NCBI RefSeq assembly: GCF_900163565.1 | Contig: NZ_FUHU01000004.1 | Location: forward strand, 1 to 64,000 | Length of the DNA stretch: 64,000 nucleotides | From: Agrococcus casei LMG 22410 | Lineage (GTDB): Bacteria > Actinomycetota > Actinomycetes > Actinomycetales > Microbacteriaceae | Direction: 5' to 3' | Part shown: positions 28,354 to 36,534 of the stretch, piece by piece | How positions within the stretch are numbered: the first letter of the stretch is position 1 | Layout: every line of letters begins with the position of its first letter | Made by a program: the position numbers and the translations under genes | The notes under the pieces: generated by a model | Databases searched by the model: none | Told to the model about the DNA's origin: nothing | The model's input: only the letters and a program-made list of their open reading frames with translations

Positions 28354-28938
28354 GTGCGATTCGACCATCTCTTCGACGACCTCGAAAGCCAGCTCGAGTC
28401 TGAGCTGGGCGCTTCTGAGCGCGGCGTCGCAGAAGAGGAGGAGCGGTTTCGCATCGGCCGTCTCGAGTTGCGCGAACGCCTCCGAGAGGGGCCGCAGTCG
28501 ATCGACTTCATGCTCTCGGGCGGCCATCGGCTTCGGGCGCGTCGGGTCAGTGTCGGGCGCGACTGGTTCAGCGGCGAGGTGACCGACGGAGCAGCGGAGG
28601 GTGCCGGATGCGTGATCCCGTTCGCGTCCATCCTCGCGGTCCGCATGGACGAGGCGAGTGCGCTTGCCTCGACCGCGCCTGCGCCCGAGCGCGTGCGGCT
28701 GGCAGACCGCCTCAGCCTCGGCTTCGTGCTGCGAGACTTCGCCCGCCGTCGCGTGTGGCTGCAGGTGCACGGTGCTGTCGCGGGATCGCTGGCGCCTGGG
28801 GGCACGATCGATCGCGTCGCCCGTGACCACTTCGACCTCGCAGTGCACGAGCACGGCAGCATCCGCGCCCGTGGCAACGTCGCGCACATCGCACTCGTGC
28901 CGTTCTCGGCTGTCGACTGGATTCAGCTCGAGCCCTGA
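28354..28938 (+). CDS. conserved hypothetical protein
   Basis: 194 residues from GTG 28354, which lies 6 bases after TACGGT (leaderless pattern). The N-terminus is an acidic, probably coiled helix (FDDLESQLESELGASERGVA); the rest is beta-rich (LSGGHRLRARRVSVGRDWFS, IPFASILAVRMDE, VPFSAVDWIQLEP) and might form two Sm- or SH3-like barrels. No known domain. Comparable genes seem to sit beside HTH/SAF/CpaE-like genes in Microbacteriaceae. I do not know its role. Confidence 0.6.
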   Translation: MRFDHLFDDLESQLESELGASERGVAEEEERFRIGRLELRERLREGPQSIDFMLSGGHRLRARRVSVGRDWFSGEVTDGAAEGAGCVIPFASILAVRMDEASALASTAPAPERVRLADRLSLGFVLRDFARRRVWLQVHGAVAGSLAPGGTIDRVARDHFDLAVHEHGSIRARGNVAHIALVPFSAVDWIQLEP

Positions 28939-28943
28939 GAGTC

Positions 28944-29195
28944 CTACTTCGAGCGGGGCCCGAACAGGTCGATGACGCTTGCGGTCTGCGACCCCTGCCA
29001 GAGCGCCGAGCGGCGCTGCTGCTCGTGCTGGTCGGCCAGATACTCTTCGAGCGAGCTCTGCGTCACACGCTGCTGCCCGCCGACTCTGATGGCCGGCAGC
29101 TCGCCGTCGGCGATGAGCTGCGCGATGTCGCGAACGCTGACGTCGAGAGTGAGCGCAACGTCGGCCAGCGACAGGTAGGGCTCACGAATGGTCAT
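28944..29195 (-). CDS. helix-turn-helix (excisionase-type) DNA-binding protein
   Basis: 83 residues. The first 50 residues are a MerR/excisionase-type winged HTH (SLADVALTLDVSVRDIAQLI, ELPAIRVGGQQRV, SSLEEYL); the tail is short and Gln-rich. I chose the ATG at 29195, 6 bases after GACAAT on the minus strand; another ATG at 29213 is possible. It is divergent from the SAF/CpaE-like pair and may regulate it, but no operator is evident. Confidence 0.75.
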   Translation of the reverse strand: MTIREPYLSLADVALTLDVSVRDIAQLIADGELPAIRVGGQQRVTQSSLEEYLADQHEQQRRSALWQGSQTASVIDLFGPRSK

Positions 29196-29306
29196 ACCTC
29201 CATTGTCGTGCAATGCCAGCGAAATAGCGACAGCCGGCTCAGCCTGTGGATAACTTTCGCCGCCTCATGCGCGCTTGTGCGAGCGTTGCAGCGAAAGGGG
29301 AGTGGA

Positions 29307-29918
29307 ATGAAGACGAAGCGCTGGATCGACCCGAGGCTCATCATCGGAGCCGCACTGGTCGTGGTCTCGATCATCGGGGTCGCATTCGTGGTGACCTCGG
29401 CGAATCGAACCGTGGAGGTCTGGGTGGTCTCTGAACCGGTCGCAGCCGGCGAGGTGCTGGCAGCCGACGATGTGGCGCTGGCACGCGTGCAGCTCGAGCA
29501 GAGGTCGGAGCTCTACCACGTGCAGGATGACTCTCCTGTGGGTCTCGTGGTCACGCAGTCGCTCGCTGCCGGCGAGCTCATTCCGCGCAGCGGCGTGGTC
29601 GACGAGGCCATCGCGGCCTCTTCACGCATCGTGGTACCCGTCGACGCGAAGGCCGCAGTCGATCTCGGCAGGGGAGACGTGGTCGACATCTGGGCCGCCG
29701 CGCCCTCTGAAGAGCGCACGAGCGGCTTCGTCGAGCCGCGCATCCTGGTCGACGACGCCGTCGTCGTTGCGGTGCACGCCCCTGATGGCCTGCTGTCTGC
29801 GGCGAGCGTCGTGCAGGTCGAGCTGCTGATTCCCGACACCGAGACATCGCGTGCGCTCGATGCGATCTCGAACAAGCACGCGATCCACCTCGTGCCCGAC
29901 ACCGTTTCGGAGGGCTGA
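29307..29918 (+). CDS. SAF-domain membrane protein (CpaB/RcpC-like)
   Basis: 203 residues: one N-terminal membrane helix (RLIIGAALVVVSIIGVAFVV), then an external SAF domain (~42-105) with VVSEPVAAGEVLAADDVALA and VVTQSLAAGELIPRSGVV, and a C-terminal beta domain. This is the layout of CpaB/RcpC/FlgA-like proteins that help assemble pili or flagella at the cell surface. No pilin, CpaF or TadB/C gene is near. GGGGAGTG lies before the ATG, and the CpaE-like gene follows one base after the stop. Confidence 0.78.
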   Translation: MKTKRWIDPRLIIGAALVVVSIIGVAFVVTSANRTVEVWVVSEPVAAGEVLAADDVALARVQLEQRSELYHVQDDSPVGLVVTQSLAAGELIPRSGVVDEAIAASSRIVVPVDAKAAVDLGRGDVVDIWAAAPSEERTSGFVEPRILVDDAVVVAVHAPDGLLSAASVVQVELLIPDTETSRALDAISNKHAIHLVPDTVSEG

Positions 29919-29919
29919 G

Positions 29920-31155
29920 GTGCTCGTCGTAGCGCTCGCCCTTTCGCTCGACCTCGAGGACCGATTCGCTCAGGCGGCGGTGGCCCACGGGCACGACGTG
30001 GCGATCCGAGCCGGAACCGATGCCGAGCTCATCGCCCGATTCGCGAGCACGCGCGCCGACATCGCCATCGTCGGCGGCAGCCCGCGACTGCTCTCTGCAG
30101 CGCTGATCGCAGCGGCCGACGCGGCTGGCATCAGAGTCATCGCCCTCGCGGACTCTGCCGCCGAGCGAGACCGCGCGAAGACGCTGTCGGTGCAGTCGCT
30201 GCCGAGCGACACAGACCCTGTTGAGGTGTTCGAGGCCGCAACCGCTCCGATTCCGGCGGCCACCGCATCCGACCGCGGAACCGTCATCGCGGTCTGGGGT
30301 CCGCACGGGGCTCCGGGTCGCACGACAGCGGCGATCGGCATCGCGGCCGAACTCGCCTTCGCCGGCGCCCAGGTCGCGCTCATCGACGCCGACACGCATG
30401 CGGCGTCGGTTGCGCCCTCACTCGGCCTGCTTGACGAGGCTCCCGGGTTCGCGGCTGCCGCTCGGCTCGCGAAGCAGCGATCGCTCACCGACGAAGAGCT
30501 CGACCGGGTCGCTGCGACATACGAGTGCCCTGGCGGCGAGCTGCGCGTGCTGACGGGCATCGGCAGATCAGACCGCTGGCCCGAGCTGCAGGCAGACCGC
30601 GTCGCGAAGGTGCTCGACCAGTGCCGCTCCTGGAAGCAGTTCACGGTCGTCGACACCTCGGCCAGCCTCGAGAGCGACGACCTGGTCTCGAGCGACCTGC
30701 ATGCACCGCGGCGCAATGCGGCAACCCTTGCGGCGCTGCAGGCCTCAGACATCGTCTACGCCGTCACGGGCGCTGACCCGGTCAGCATGACGCGGTTCCT
30801 GCGCGTGCACGGCGACCTCACCGACCTCGTCGGAGCCGACCGCGTTCGCGTGATCGTCAACAAGGTGCGAACCGGTGCTGCGGGCCTCGCTCCCGGTGCG
30901 AGCGCTGCCGAGACCCTGCAGCGGTTCGCTGCGGTGACCCCCGCTGGGGTGTGGCCGGCGGATGCGGCAGCTGCGGGAGCCGCGCTGCTTGCGGGGCAGA
31001 CGCTGCGAGAGGCGGCGCCTCGCTCGGCCCTCCGCAAGCGCATCACCGACCTCGTGCAGCCGCTGCTGCCGGAGGAGCAGAGAGTGACGCGTCGCTCGCG
31101 TCGCGGCGCCAAGCACCGCAGCAAGCGACGATTCGGCCGTGCGTCGCTACACTGA
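29920..31155 (+). CDS. CpaE/ParA-like ATPase
   Basis: 411 residues from GTG 29920 behind GGAGGG. Residues 1-~115 resemble a degenerate receiver domain (IAIVGGSPRLLSAALIAAAD); residues ~128-370 are a ParA/MinD-type ATPase with the deviant Walker A GPHGAPGRTTAAIG, the switch LIDADTHAASVAPSLGLLD, and FTVVDTSASLE. CpaE proteins place Tad pili at the pole. The C-terminus is very basic (RRSRRGAKHRSKRRF), perhaps for binding nucleic acid or membrane. Paired with the SAF protein, it is an orphan of the Tad system or serves another surface process. Confidence 0.75.
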   Translation: MLVVALALSLDLEDRFAQAAVAHGHDVAIRAGTDAELIARFASTRADIAIVGGSPRLLSAALIAAADAAGIRVIALADSAAERDRAKTLSVQSLPSDTDPVEVFEAATAPIPAATASDRGTVIAVWGPHGAPGRTTAAIGIAAELAFAGAQVALIDADTHAASVAPSLGLLDEAPGFAAAARLAKQRSLTDEELDRVAATYECPGGELRVLTGIGRSDRWPELQADRVAKVLDQCRSWKQFTVVDTSASLESDDLVSSDLHAPRRNAATLAALQASDIVYAVTGADPVSMTRFLRVHGDLTDLVGADRVRVIVNKVRTGAAGLAPGASAAETLQRFAAVTPAGVWPADAAAAGAALLAGQTLREAAPRSALRKRITDLVQPLLPEEQRVTRRSRRGAKHRSKRRFGRASLH

Positions 31156-31159
31156 ACGG

Positions 31160-32668
31160 GTGTCGACACTCACCTCGATAGTCCGCCGAGAGACAGGCGC
31201 TTCCGAAGATGACATCGCCTGGCTGCATCGGCTCGTCGCCGACTGGCAGCTGCTGGCTGACATGTCGTTCTCCGACGTCGTGATGTGGGTGCGCACCCCG
31301 GGAGGCGAGTTTGTCGCGGCAGCGCACGTGCGGCCGTCGAGCTCGGGCACACTGTTCTATCGCGACATCGTCGGCCAGAGCATTCGCGACGACTGGCGCG
31401 CGGCCGTCAGCGACGCGTTCGACCGCAGATCGATTGTCGACTCTGTCGACTACGGGGGCAGCCCGATGCGCGAGACGCGCATCCGTGCTGTTCCTGTCAG
31501 GCGCCGTGCGAAGCCGGGCTCGCCCGACCTGCTCGACGCGCCGCTCGCCATCATCACGCGGCACTCGAACATGGGGCACGCGCGCATTCCGAGCCGGCAG
31601 GAGCTCGCCTTCAGAGAGCTCGCCAACGAAGTCTTCGAGATGATCCAGGGCGGAGACTTTCCTGACGAGACTGCGCCGATCGGACCCAGGCGAGGAGCAC
31701 CTCGTGCGGCTGACGGCCTGATCAGGCTCGACGAGGCCGGCACCGTGACCTTCGCCACGCCGAATGCCCTCAGCGCACTCAACCGCATGGGCTTCGCAGA
31801 CGAGCTCGAGGGCCGTTCGCTCGCGCAGGTGACGACCGACCTGCTCGACGAGGAGTCTGAGATCGACGATGCGATGCCGCTCGTCGTCATGGGGCGTGCG
31901 CCGTGGCGCACCGACATCGAGGCCAGGGGTGTCACGCTGACGCTGCGCACCATCGTGCTGCGGCGCGACGGCGAGCGAGTCGGAGCCATCGTCCTGTGCC
32001 GCGACGTGACCGAGATGCGCGTGCGCGAGCAGACGCTCATCACGAAAGACGCCACGATTCGCGAGATCCACCACCGCGTCAAGAACAACCTGCAGACCGT
32101 GGCGGCGCTGCTTCGCATTCAGGCCAGGCGCACGCACTCGCAGGAGGCCAAGGAGGCGCTCGTCAATGCCGAGCGCCGAGTCGCGTCGATCGCGGTCGTG
32201 CACGACACCCTCAGCACCGGACTGAGCCAGTCAGTCGACTTCGACGAGGTCTTCGACCGCACGATTCCGCTGACGAGCGAGGTCGCGTCCGTCAACAACG
32301 TGCGCGTGCGGACAGAGCGCATCGGATCGTTCGGCGTGCTGCCGAGCGGCTATGCGACGCCGCTCGCACTTGCCCTGACCGAGCTTGTGACGAATGCCGT
32401 CGAGCACGGACTGCCCGGCATAGAAGACGGACGCGTCACGATCGAGGCGATGCGCAGCAACGACGAGCTCGTCGTGCAGGTGGTCGACAACGGTAAGGGC
32501 CTCCCCGCGGGAACAGCGGGGTCGGGCCTCGGCACGCAGATCGTGAAGACGCTCATCACCGGCGAGCTCTCGGGGGCGATCGACTGGGCCGACGGCGACG
32601 AGGGCGGCACCGTCGTCACCGTCACGATTCCGCTGCAGTACCTCGACCGCGACGACAACGACGACTGA
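31160..32668 (+). CDS. pdtaS: PdtaS-type sensor histidine kinase
   Basis: 502 residues from GTG 31160, 6 bases after TACACT. It has no membrane segment. An N-terminal GAF-like domain (~1-145) and a PAS domain (~184-285) precede the HisKA_2 box IREIHHRVKNNLQTVAALLR (phosphorylated His304 or 305) and the ATPase domain (LTELVTNAVEHGLPG, DNGKGLPAG, GSGLGTQIVKTLI). PdtaS of mycobacteria signals to the RNA-binding antiterminator PdtaR and sits next to whiB1, as here. PdtaR is not in the window. Confidence 0.9.
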   Translation: MSTLTSIVRRETGASEDDIAWLHRLVADWQLLADMSFSDVVMWVRTPGGEFVAAAHVRPSSSGTLFYRDIVGQSIRDDWRAAVSDAFDRRSIVDSVDYGGSPMRETRIRAVPVRRRAKPGSPDLLDAPLAIITRHSNMGHARIPSRQELAFRELANEVFEMIQGGDFPDETAPIGPRRGAPRAADGLIRLDEAGTVTFATPNALSALNRMGFADELEGRSLAQVTTDLLDEESEIDDAMPLVVMGRAPWRTDIEARGVTLTLRTIVLRRDGERVGAIVLCRDVTEMRVREQTLITKDATIREIHHRVKNNLQTVAALLRIQARRTHSQEAKEALVNAERRVASIAVVHDTLSTGLSQSVDFDEVFDRTIPLTSEVASVNNVRVRTERIGSFGVLPSGYATPLALALTELVTNAVEHGLPGIEDGRVTIEAMRSNDELVVQVVDNGKGLPAGTAGSGLGTQIVKTLITGELSGAIDWADGDEGGTVVTVTIPLQYLDRDDNDD

Positions 32669-32724
32669 CGCACGAATCGGGGCCGACCACGATGGTCGAC
32701 CCCGATTGCGAAAGGCTTCTTGGC

Positions 32725-32973
32725 TCAGCCGGCGCGACGTGCGCGGGCTGCGCGGCGCTTGAGTGCGCGACGCTCGTCTTCAGAGAGGCCGCCCCACACG
32801 CCCGAGTCCTGGTTGGTCTCGAGTGCGTACTGCAGGCACTGCTCGGTCACCGTGCAACGACCGCAGACCGTCTTCGCTCGCTCGATCTGGTCGAGTGCGG
32901 GGCCTGTGTTGCCGACCGGGAAGAACAGCTCCGGGTCGACGGTGCGGCATGCGGCGTCATCGCGCCAATCCAT
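32725..32973 (-). CDS. whiB1: WhiB1-type iron-sulfur transcription factor
   Basis: 82 residues. Four cysteines (C9, C37, C40, C46) hold a 4Fe-4S cluster; GVWGGLSEDERRALKRR provides the turn and basic DNA-binding tail. The opening MDWRDDAACRTVDPELFFPVG and spacing match WhiB1, an NO-sensitive partner of the main sigma factor. AAGGAG lies before the ATG. It converges with pdtaS, as in mycobacteria, and a palindrome lies 27-43 bases upstream. Confidence 0.92.
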   Translation of the reverse strand: MDWRDDAACRTVDPELFFPVGNTGPALDQIERAKTVCGRCTVTEQCLQYALETNQDSGVWGGLSEDERRALKRRAARARRAG

Positions 32974-32999
32974 AGTGACTCCTTGTAGTCTGGGTGTGA

Positions 33000-33016
33000 T
33001 GTCGCCCTGGGCGACA
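33000..33016. promoter_or_regulatory. 17-bp palindrome upstream of whiB1
   Basis: TGTCGCC-CTG-GGCGACA is a perfect 7-bp inverted repeat, 27 bases before the whiB1 start and probably overlapping its promoter. The bound factor is unknown. Confidence 0.45.
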
Positions 33017-33183
33017 CTCCGCGTGCAAATGATTCACCCCGATTCGACCGGCTTCTTCAAGCCTGTGACTCGGCGGGCGTCGCATTCGCTGCGGATGATG
33101 GAAAGTCCTGCGGCAGCGGGGCATCGTGCGCGGCTACCGAAAGACTATTTTCGCATAGGCGCGTCTGAGAGGCAAGGGATTTC

Positions 33184-33606
33184 TTGAGTTCGTCAGTAGA
33201 GAACACGTCTGCGAGCAGGCCCATGGCGGCCACCTTCATCAGTGTGATCCTGATGATCGAGGCGGCCGCGGTCATCGGCGTCGGCGTCTACACGGCCATC
33301 GTCGCGTTCGGCGAAGAGGGCATGCACATCGTCGGCACGCTCTTCCTCGCAGCGGTCTGTCTCGGCCTCGGCGTCTTTCTCATTCAGGCCGCTCGCGGAA
33401 TGCGCTCCGGGCGACCGTGGTCCCGCGGAGCCGCGCTTGCGTGGCAGGTGCTGCAGATCGGTCTGGCCCTCGGATCATTCAACCCAGACAACCGCATCGT
33501 CTGGCTGGCGCTGCTGCTCGCGATCCCCGCGATCGTCGTGCTCGCACTCGTGTTCAGGCAGTCTGTGACCGACTGGCTCGCGCGCGGCGAGCGGCAGCAG
33601 GCCTGA
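33184..33606 (+). CDS. four-segment membrane protein of unknown function
   Basis: 140 residues beginning at a TTG (33184) behind GGCAAGGGA. Four hydrophobic helices are visible: ATFISVILMIEAAAVIGVGV, HIVGTLFLAAVCLGLGVFLI, ALAWQVLQIGLALG and IVWLALLLAIPAIVVLALVF. The loop GMRSGRPWSRGAALAWQVLQ is shared by similar small proteins in Microbacteriaceae. No known domain. It begins a short unit followed by an alpha/beta hydrolase 6 bases downstream. The 210 bases between it and whiB1 hold only the palindrome and promoters. Confidence 0.65.
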   Translation: MSSSVENTSASRPMAATFISVILMIEAAAVIGVGVYTAIVAFGEEGMHIVGTLFLAAVCLGLGVFLIQAARGMRSGRPWSRGAALAWQVLQIGLALGSFNPDNRIVWLALLLAIPAIVVLALVFRQSVTDWLARGERQQA

Positions 33607-33612
33607 TCAGTG

Positions 33613-34449
33613 ATGCCCCTCGTCGACATCGGGGGCAGGCGTCTGAGCGTCTTCGACAGTCCCGCCCAGGAGTCGGCGGGCGACGTGGTCGTATTCGAGT
33701 CGGGACTCGGTGCCAGCGGAGCCTTCTGGCGGCTTGTCGAGCGAGAGCTGCAAGGATGCGCACGCCTCGTGTCCTACGACCGCGCCGGTTACGGCATTTC
33801 TGATGCGGCACAGGGTGATCGCGGCCTCGAGGCGCTGGCCGACGACCTCGATGCGCTCCTCGAGACGCTGCATTCTCAGCGGCTGGTCCTCGTGGGCCAC
33901 AGCTGGGGCGGGCCCATCGTGCGTCTTGTCGCCAGGAGGCGCAGGGCGCGTGGGCAGGACGTCACGGGATTGGTGCTGGTCGATCCCAGTGACGAAGGCG
34001 CGAGCATGTTCTTCGGACGCGCGTTTGCCGTGTCTGACGCGATGCAGCGGGCGCTGAGCGTTCCGCTCGCTCGGACGGGGCTGCTGCGGCGGCTCTACGG
34101 CACTGTGCTCAAGCCGCTCACGGGCGAGCTGCTGGATGCAGTCGCCGAGGCGAGCGCAAGCGTAACCGCAGCGAGAGCGTCGAATGCCGAACTGCTCGGT
34201 GTGACGGCAGGTCTCGAAGGCCTGCTTGCCCACCCAGAAGCAGAGACGGATGCGCCAGTCACGGTGATCTCCGGCGCTCGGTCCGGCAGGAGCGACCGGC
34301 GGCAGCGGGCTGAGCTCATTCGCGCTCACCAGCGGCGCGCTGTGCAGGCTCGGAACGGCCGCCATGTGCTTGCTCCGCACTCCGGGCACATGGTGCCGCT
34401 GAGCGAGCCCGAGGTCGTCGCAGACGAGGTCAGGCGTCTGCTCGCGTGA
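33613..34449 (+). CDS. alpha/beta hydrolase
   Basis: 278 residues. It has the alpha/beta hydrolase core: VVVFESGLGASGAFW (oxyanion region), YDRAGYGISD, the nucleophile elbow LVGHSWGGPIVR and a late catalytic histidine in APHSGHMVPLSEP. The acid is probably in VLVDPSDEG or close by. The substrate cannot be predicted. The Ser nucleophile distinguishes it from OleB-type enzymes, which use Asp. I used ATG 33613; a GTG at 33610 is possible. Confidence 0.78.
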   Translation: MPLVDIGGRRLSVFDSPAQESAGDVVVFESGLGASGAFWRLVERELQGCARLVSYDRAGYGISDAAQGDRGLEALADDLDALLETLHSQRLVLVGHSWGGPIVRLVARRRRARGQDVTGLVLVDPSDEGASMFFGRAFAVSDAMQRALSVPLARTGLLRRLYGTVLKPLTGELLDAVAEASASVTAARASNAELLGVTAGLEGLLAHPEAETDAPVTVISGARSGRSDRRQRAELIRAHQRRAVQARNGRHVLAPHSGHMVPLSEPEVVADEVRRLLA

Positions 34450-34452
34450 GCG

Positions 34453-34923
34453 CTACTCGCCGAATGCGAGCCGCTTGTTGAGCATGGCCAGGTGGCCCTT
34501 CGCCTTCGTGTTGTAGAAGGTGTGGGTGATGACGCCGTGCTCGTCGAGCACGAACGTCGAGCGCTTCACGCCGATGACGGTGCGCCCGTACATGCTCTTC
34601 TCGCCCCAGGTGGCGTACTGCTCGTGCACCTCGTGGTCGGGGTCAGACAGCAGCGTGTACTGCAGGCCGTCAGTCTCTGCCGCGCTCGCGAGCTTCTCGA
34701 CCGAGTCGCGCGAGACTCCGACCACGGTGTAGCCGGCTGCTTCGAGCGGGCCGAAGCTGTCTCTGAAGTCGCATGCCTGGCTGCGGCAGGCCGAGGTCAT
34801 CGCCTCGGGGTAGAACCACAGAACGACCTTGCTGCCGCGCAGATCGCTGAGCGAAACGGCGTCGCCGTGCTGGTTCTTGAGAGTGAATTCAGGGGCCTGC
34901 TGACCGACTTCGAGTTGTGCCAT
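34453..34923 (-). CDS. bcp: thioredoxin-dependent peroxiredoxin, Bcp/PrxQ type
   Basis: 156 residues. Reduces peroxides with thiol help. The active site reads FYPEAMTSACRSQACDFRD: the peroxidatic Cys lies in T-S-A-C instead of the usual T-P-G-C, with the resolving Cys five residues later as in Bcp. APEFTLKNQHGDAVSLSDLR and STFVLDEHGVI complete the fold. The altered TSAC is worth noting but both cysteines remain. It converges with the hydrolase gene and is divergent from tRNA-Lys. Confidence 0.88.
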   Translation of the reverse strand: MAQLEVGQQAPEFTLKNQHGDAVSLSDLRGSKVVLWFYPEAMTSACRSQACDFRDSFGPLEAAGYTVVGVSRDSVEKLASAAETDGLQYTLLSDPDHEVHEQYATWGEKSMYGRTVIGVKRSTFVLDEHGVITHTFYNTKAKGHLAMLNKRLAFGE

Positions 34924-34998
34924 GGCTCCATCTCATCATGGGCGCAAGTGACCTCGGAGCTATGTTATAGTTGACAGTCGGTTCGGTCAGAGCCGTTT

Positions 34999-35070
<72 letters not shown>

Positions 35071-35158
35071 CTGTGCATTATTCACCATCGATGGCTGGTG
35101 GTAGCTTTTCCTGCAGGAAGAACAATGAGAATGACGAGCTGCTAGGGAGCCCTTGCTC

Positions 35159-36247
35159 ATGTCGAGCGCCAATGGTCACGAATCGGAAGAGCCTGCTGAA
35201 GGCCCCGTGAGCGTTGACGAGCGTTCGGCACGCTTCAAGATGCCGTGGTTCCTCAGCAAGACGGCCGTGATCTCTGGATCGGCTTTCATTGTCGCAGCCC
35301 TTGTGGCAGCAATCGTCATGCCTTCGATGCTCGACGCCGAGGCTGACCCGCCTGTCGCTGAAGAGCCCGCCCAGAGTCCAAGTGACCGCGGCATCGTCGA
35401 AGACTACAGAGCTGCTCAGGAAGCCCTCGCAATTGCGCAGTGTGAGGCTGAAGAGACATCCATTGCAGCCGGCACGCTCATGCAGCATCTCGGTTCGACG
35501 TTGGACGGAGCCGACGTGATCGGCACGGACGAAGCCCTGATCGGCGAGAACGAGCGTCTCAATCTGGCGAATGCACTCCAGCAAGTCGCGCTGCAGTTCG
35601 ACGAAGCTCCGTTCACCGCCGAACAGCAGCAGCTCGTGGAGGGCGCAGACGACCGCACGCCATGCGATCAGCTTGAGCTGGACGACGCCGCAGCCGCCAC
35701 AGGCGAAGCCCCCACGCGTGAAGACGTAGAGGCTCTGGAGGATCAGGCAGACAGCGTTGAAAGCATCGGCGTCGAAATGGCTGAGGTGACGGGCCTTGTC
35801 GATTCGCTCGCAGATCCCGTGCAGGCAGCGGTGCAGTCGATGCAGCCTGATTCGTATGTGACGGCGCTGTACTGGCGCGCGGACCCAGAAGTGCTCAATG
35901 CGCTTCCCGGCGCGACTGAGGAGATGTCGCAGTCGCTGAATGAGCAGAATGGCGGTGCCGAGTCGACTCTCGATCTGCTGGATGCTCTGGTGGTCAAGAC
36001 CACGGCGGTGTCAGATGTCGTTGCATCGCACTACGCGAACTACGAGAACACGGAGCAGGATCAGCCCGGAGTTCCGGATCCAACCGATCCGGTCAACCCT
36101 CCGCCCCCCGATGATCCGCCACCCCCGGATGATCCGACTGACCCGACCGACCCGACTGACCCAACGCAGCCGACTGAACCGCCGACGTCACCAGAGCCAC
36201 CGGACTTCGAGGAAGGCGAGCCCGTTCAGCTGACCCCTGCCGCTTGA
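35159..36247 (+). CDS. membrane-anchored surface protein with Pro/Asp-rich tail, unknown family
   Basis: 362 residues from ATG 35159. A cytoplasmic N-terminus is followed by one membrane helix (~34-53, VISGSAFIVAALVAAIVMPS), a helical acidic external region with two cysteines (AIAQCEAEET and TPCDQLEL) that may form a disulfide, and a C-terminal tail of DPTDP and PPPPDDP repeats typical of wall-spanning linkers. No domain is recognised. Base composition and codon use look less GC-biased than the neighbours, and it sits just after a tRNA, so recent acquisition is possible. Confidence 0.65.
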   Translation: MSSANGHESEEPAEGPVSVDERSARFKMPWFLSKTAVISGSAFIVAALVAAIVMPSMLDAEADPPVAEEPAQSPSDRGIVEDYRAAQEALAIAQCEAEETSIAAGTLMQHLGSTLDGADVIGTDEALIGENERLNLANALQQVALQFDEAPFTAEQQQLVEGADDRTPCDQLELDDAAAATGEAPTREDVEALEDQADSVESIGVEMAEVTGLVDSLADPVQAAVQSMQPDSYVTALYWRADPEVLNALPGATEEMSQSLNEQNGGAESTLDLLDALVVKTTAVSDVVASHYANYENTEQDQPGVPDPTDPVNPPPPDDPPPPDDPTDPTDPTDPTQPTEPPTSPEPPDFEEGEPVQLTPAA

Positions 36248-36519
36248 TCTGCAGGGGCGGCATGACGGAGGCTGCTTGATTGCTCGCGCGCACCCGTCTG
36301 CACGAACGATGCGCCGAAGAGCCCAGCGCCACACGCCATCGACGCGATCGCCGCGGCCTGCATTGCCCACACCAGCACAGAAGTGAGCAGATGCACAGTT
36401 GGCGAGCCATTCTCCTGTGACGCCACCAGCAGGTAGTGCGACGGCGTGAATGTATAGAAGAGGGCGGCGTAGGCGATCAGCACGATGCTGATCGTTCGAA
36501 GCTTCTTTGCTCGGTTCAT
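36226..36519 (-). CDS. small two-helix membrane protein
   Basis: 97 residues with two hydrophobic segments (TISIVLIAYAALFYTFTPS and LTSVLVWAMQAAAIASMACG) and a polar Ala-rich tail. No family is recognised. TATCCT lies 6 bases before the ATG, the leaderless pattern. Its 3' end overlaps the preceding convergent gene by 22 bases, and the aminotransferase gene ends 15 bases upstream of its start on the same strand. Confidence 0.55.
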   Translation of the reverse strand: MNRAKKLRTISIVLIAYAALFYTFTPSHYLLVASQENGSPTVHLLTSVLVWAMQAAAIASMACGAGLFGASFVQTGAREQSSSLRHAAPADQAAGVS

Positions 36520-36534
36520 ATAAACAGGATAGCG

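Noticed and set aside
33613-34449. The alpha/beta hydrolase as the missing OleB of the Ole-like operon
   Set aside because: It lies 4.5 kb away in another transcription unit and has a Ser nucleophile (GHSWGG); OleB enzymes are haloalkane-dehalogenase-like with an Asp nucleophile.
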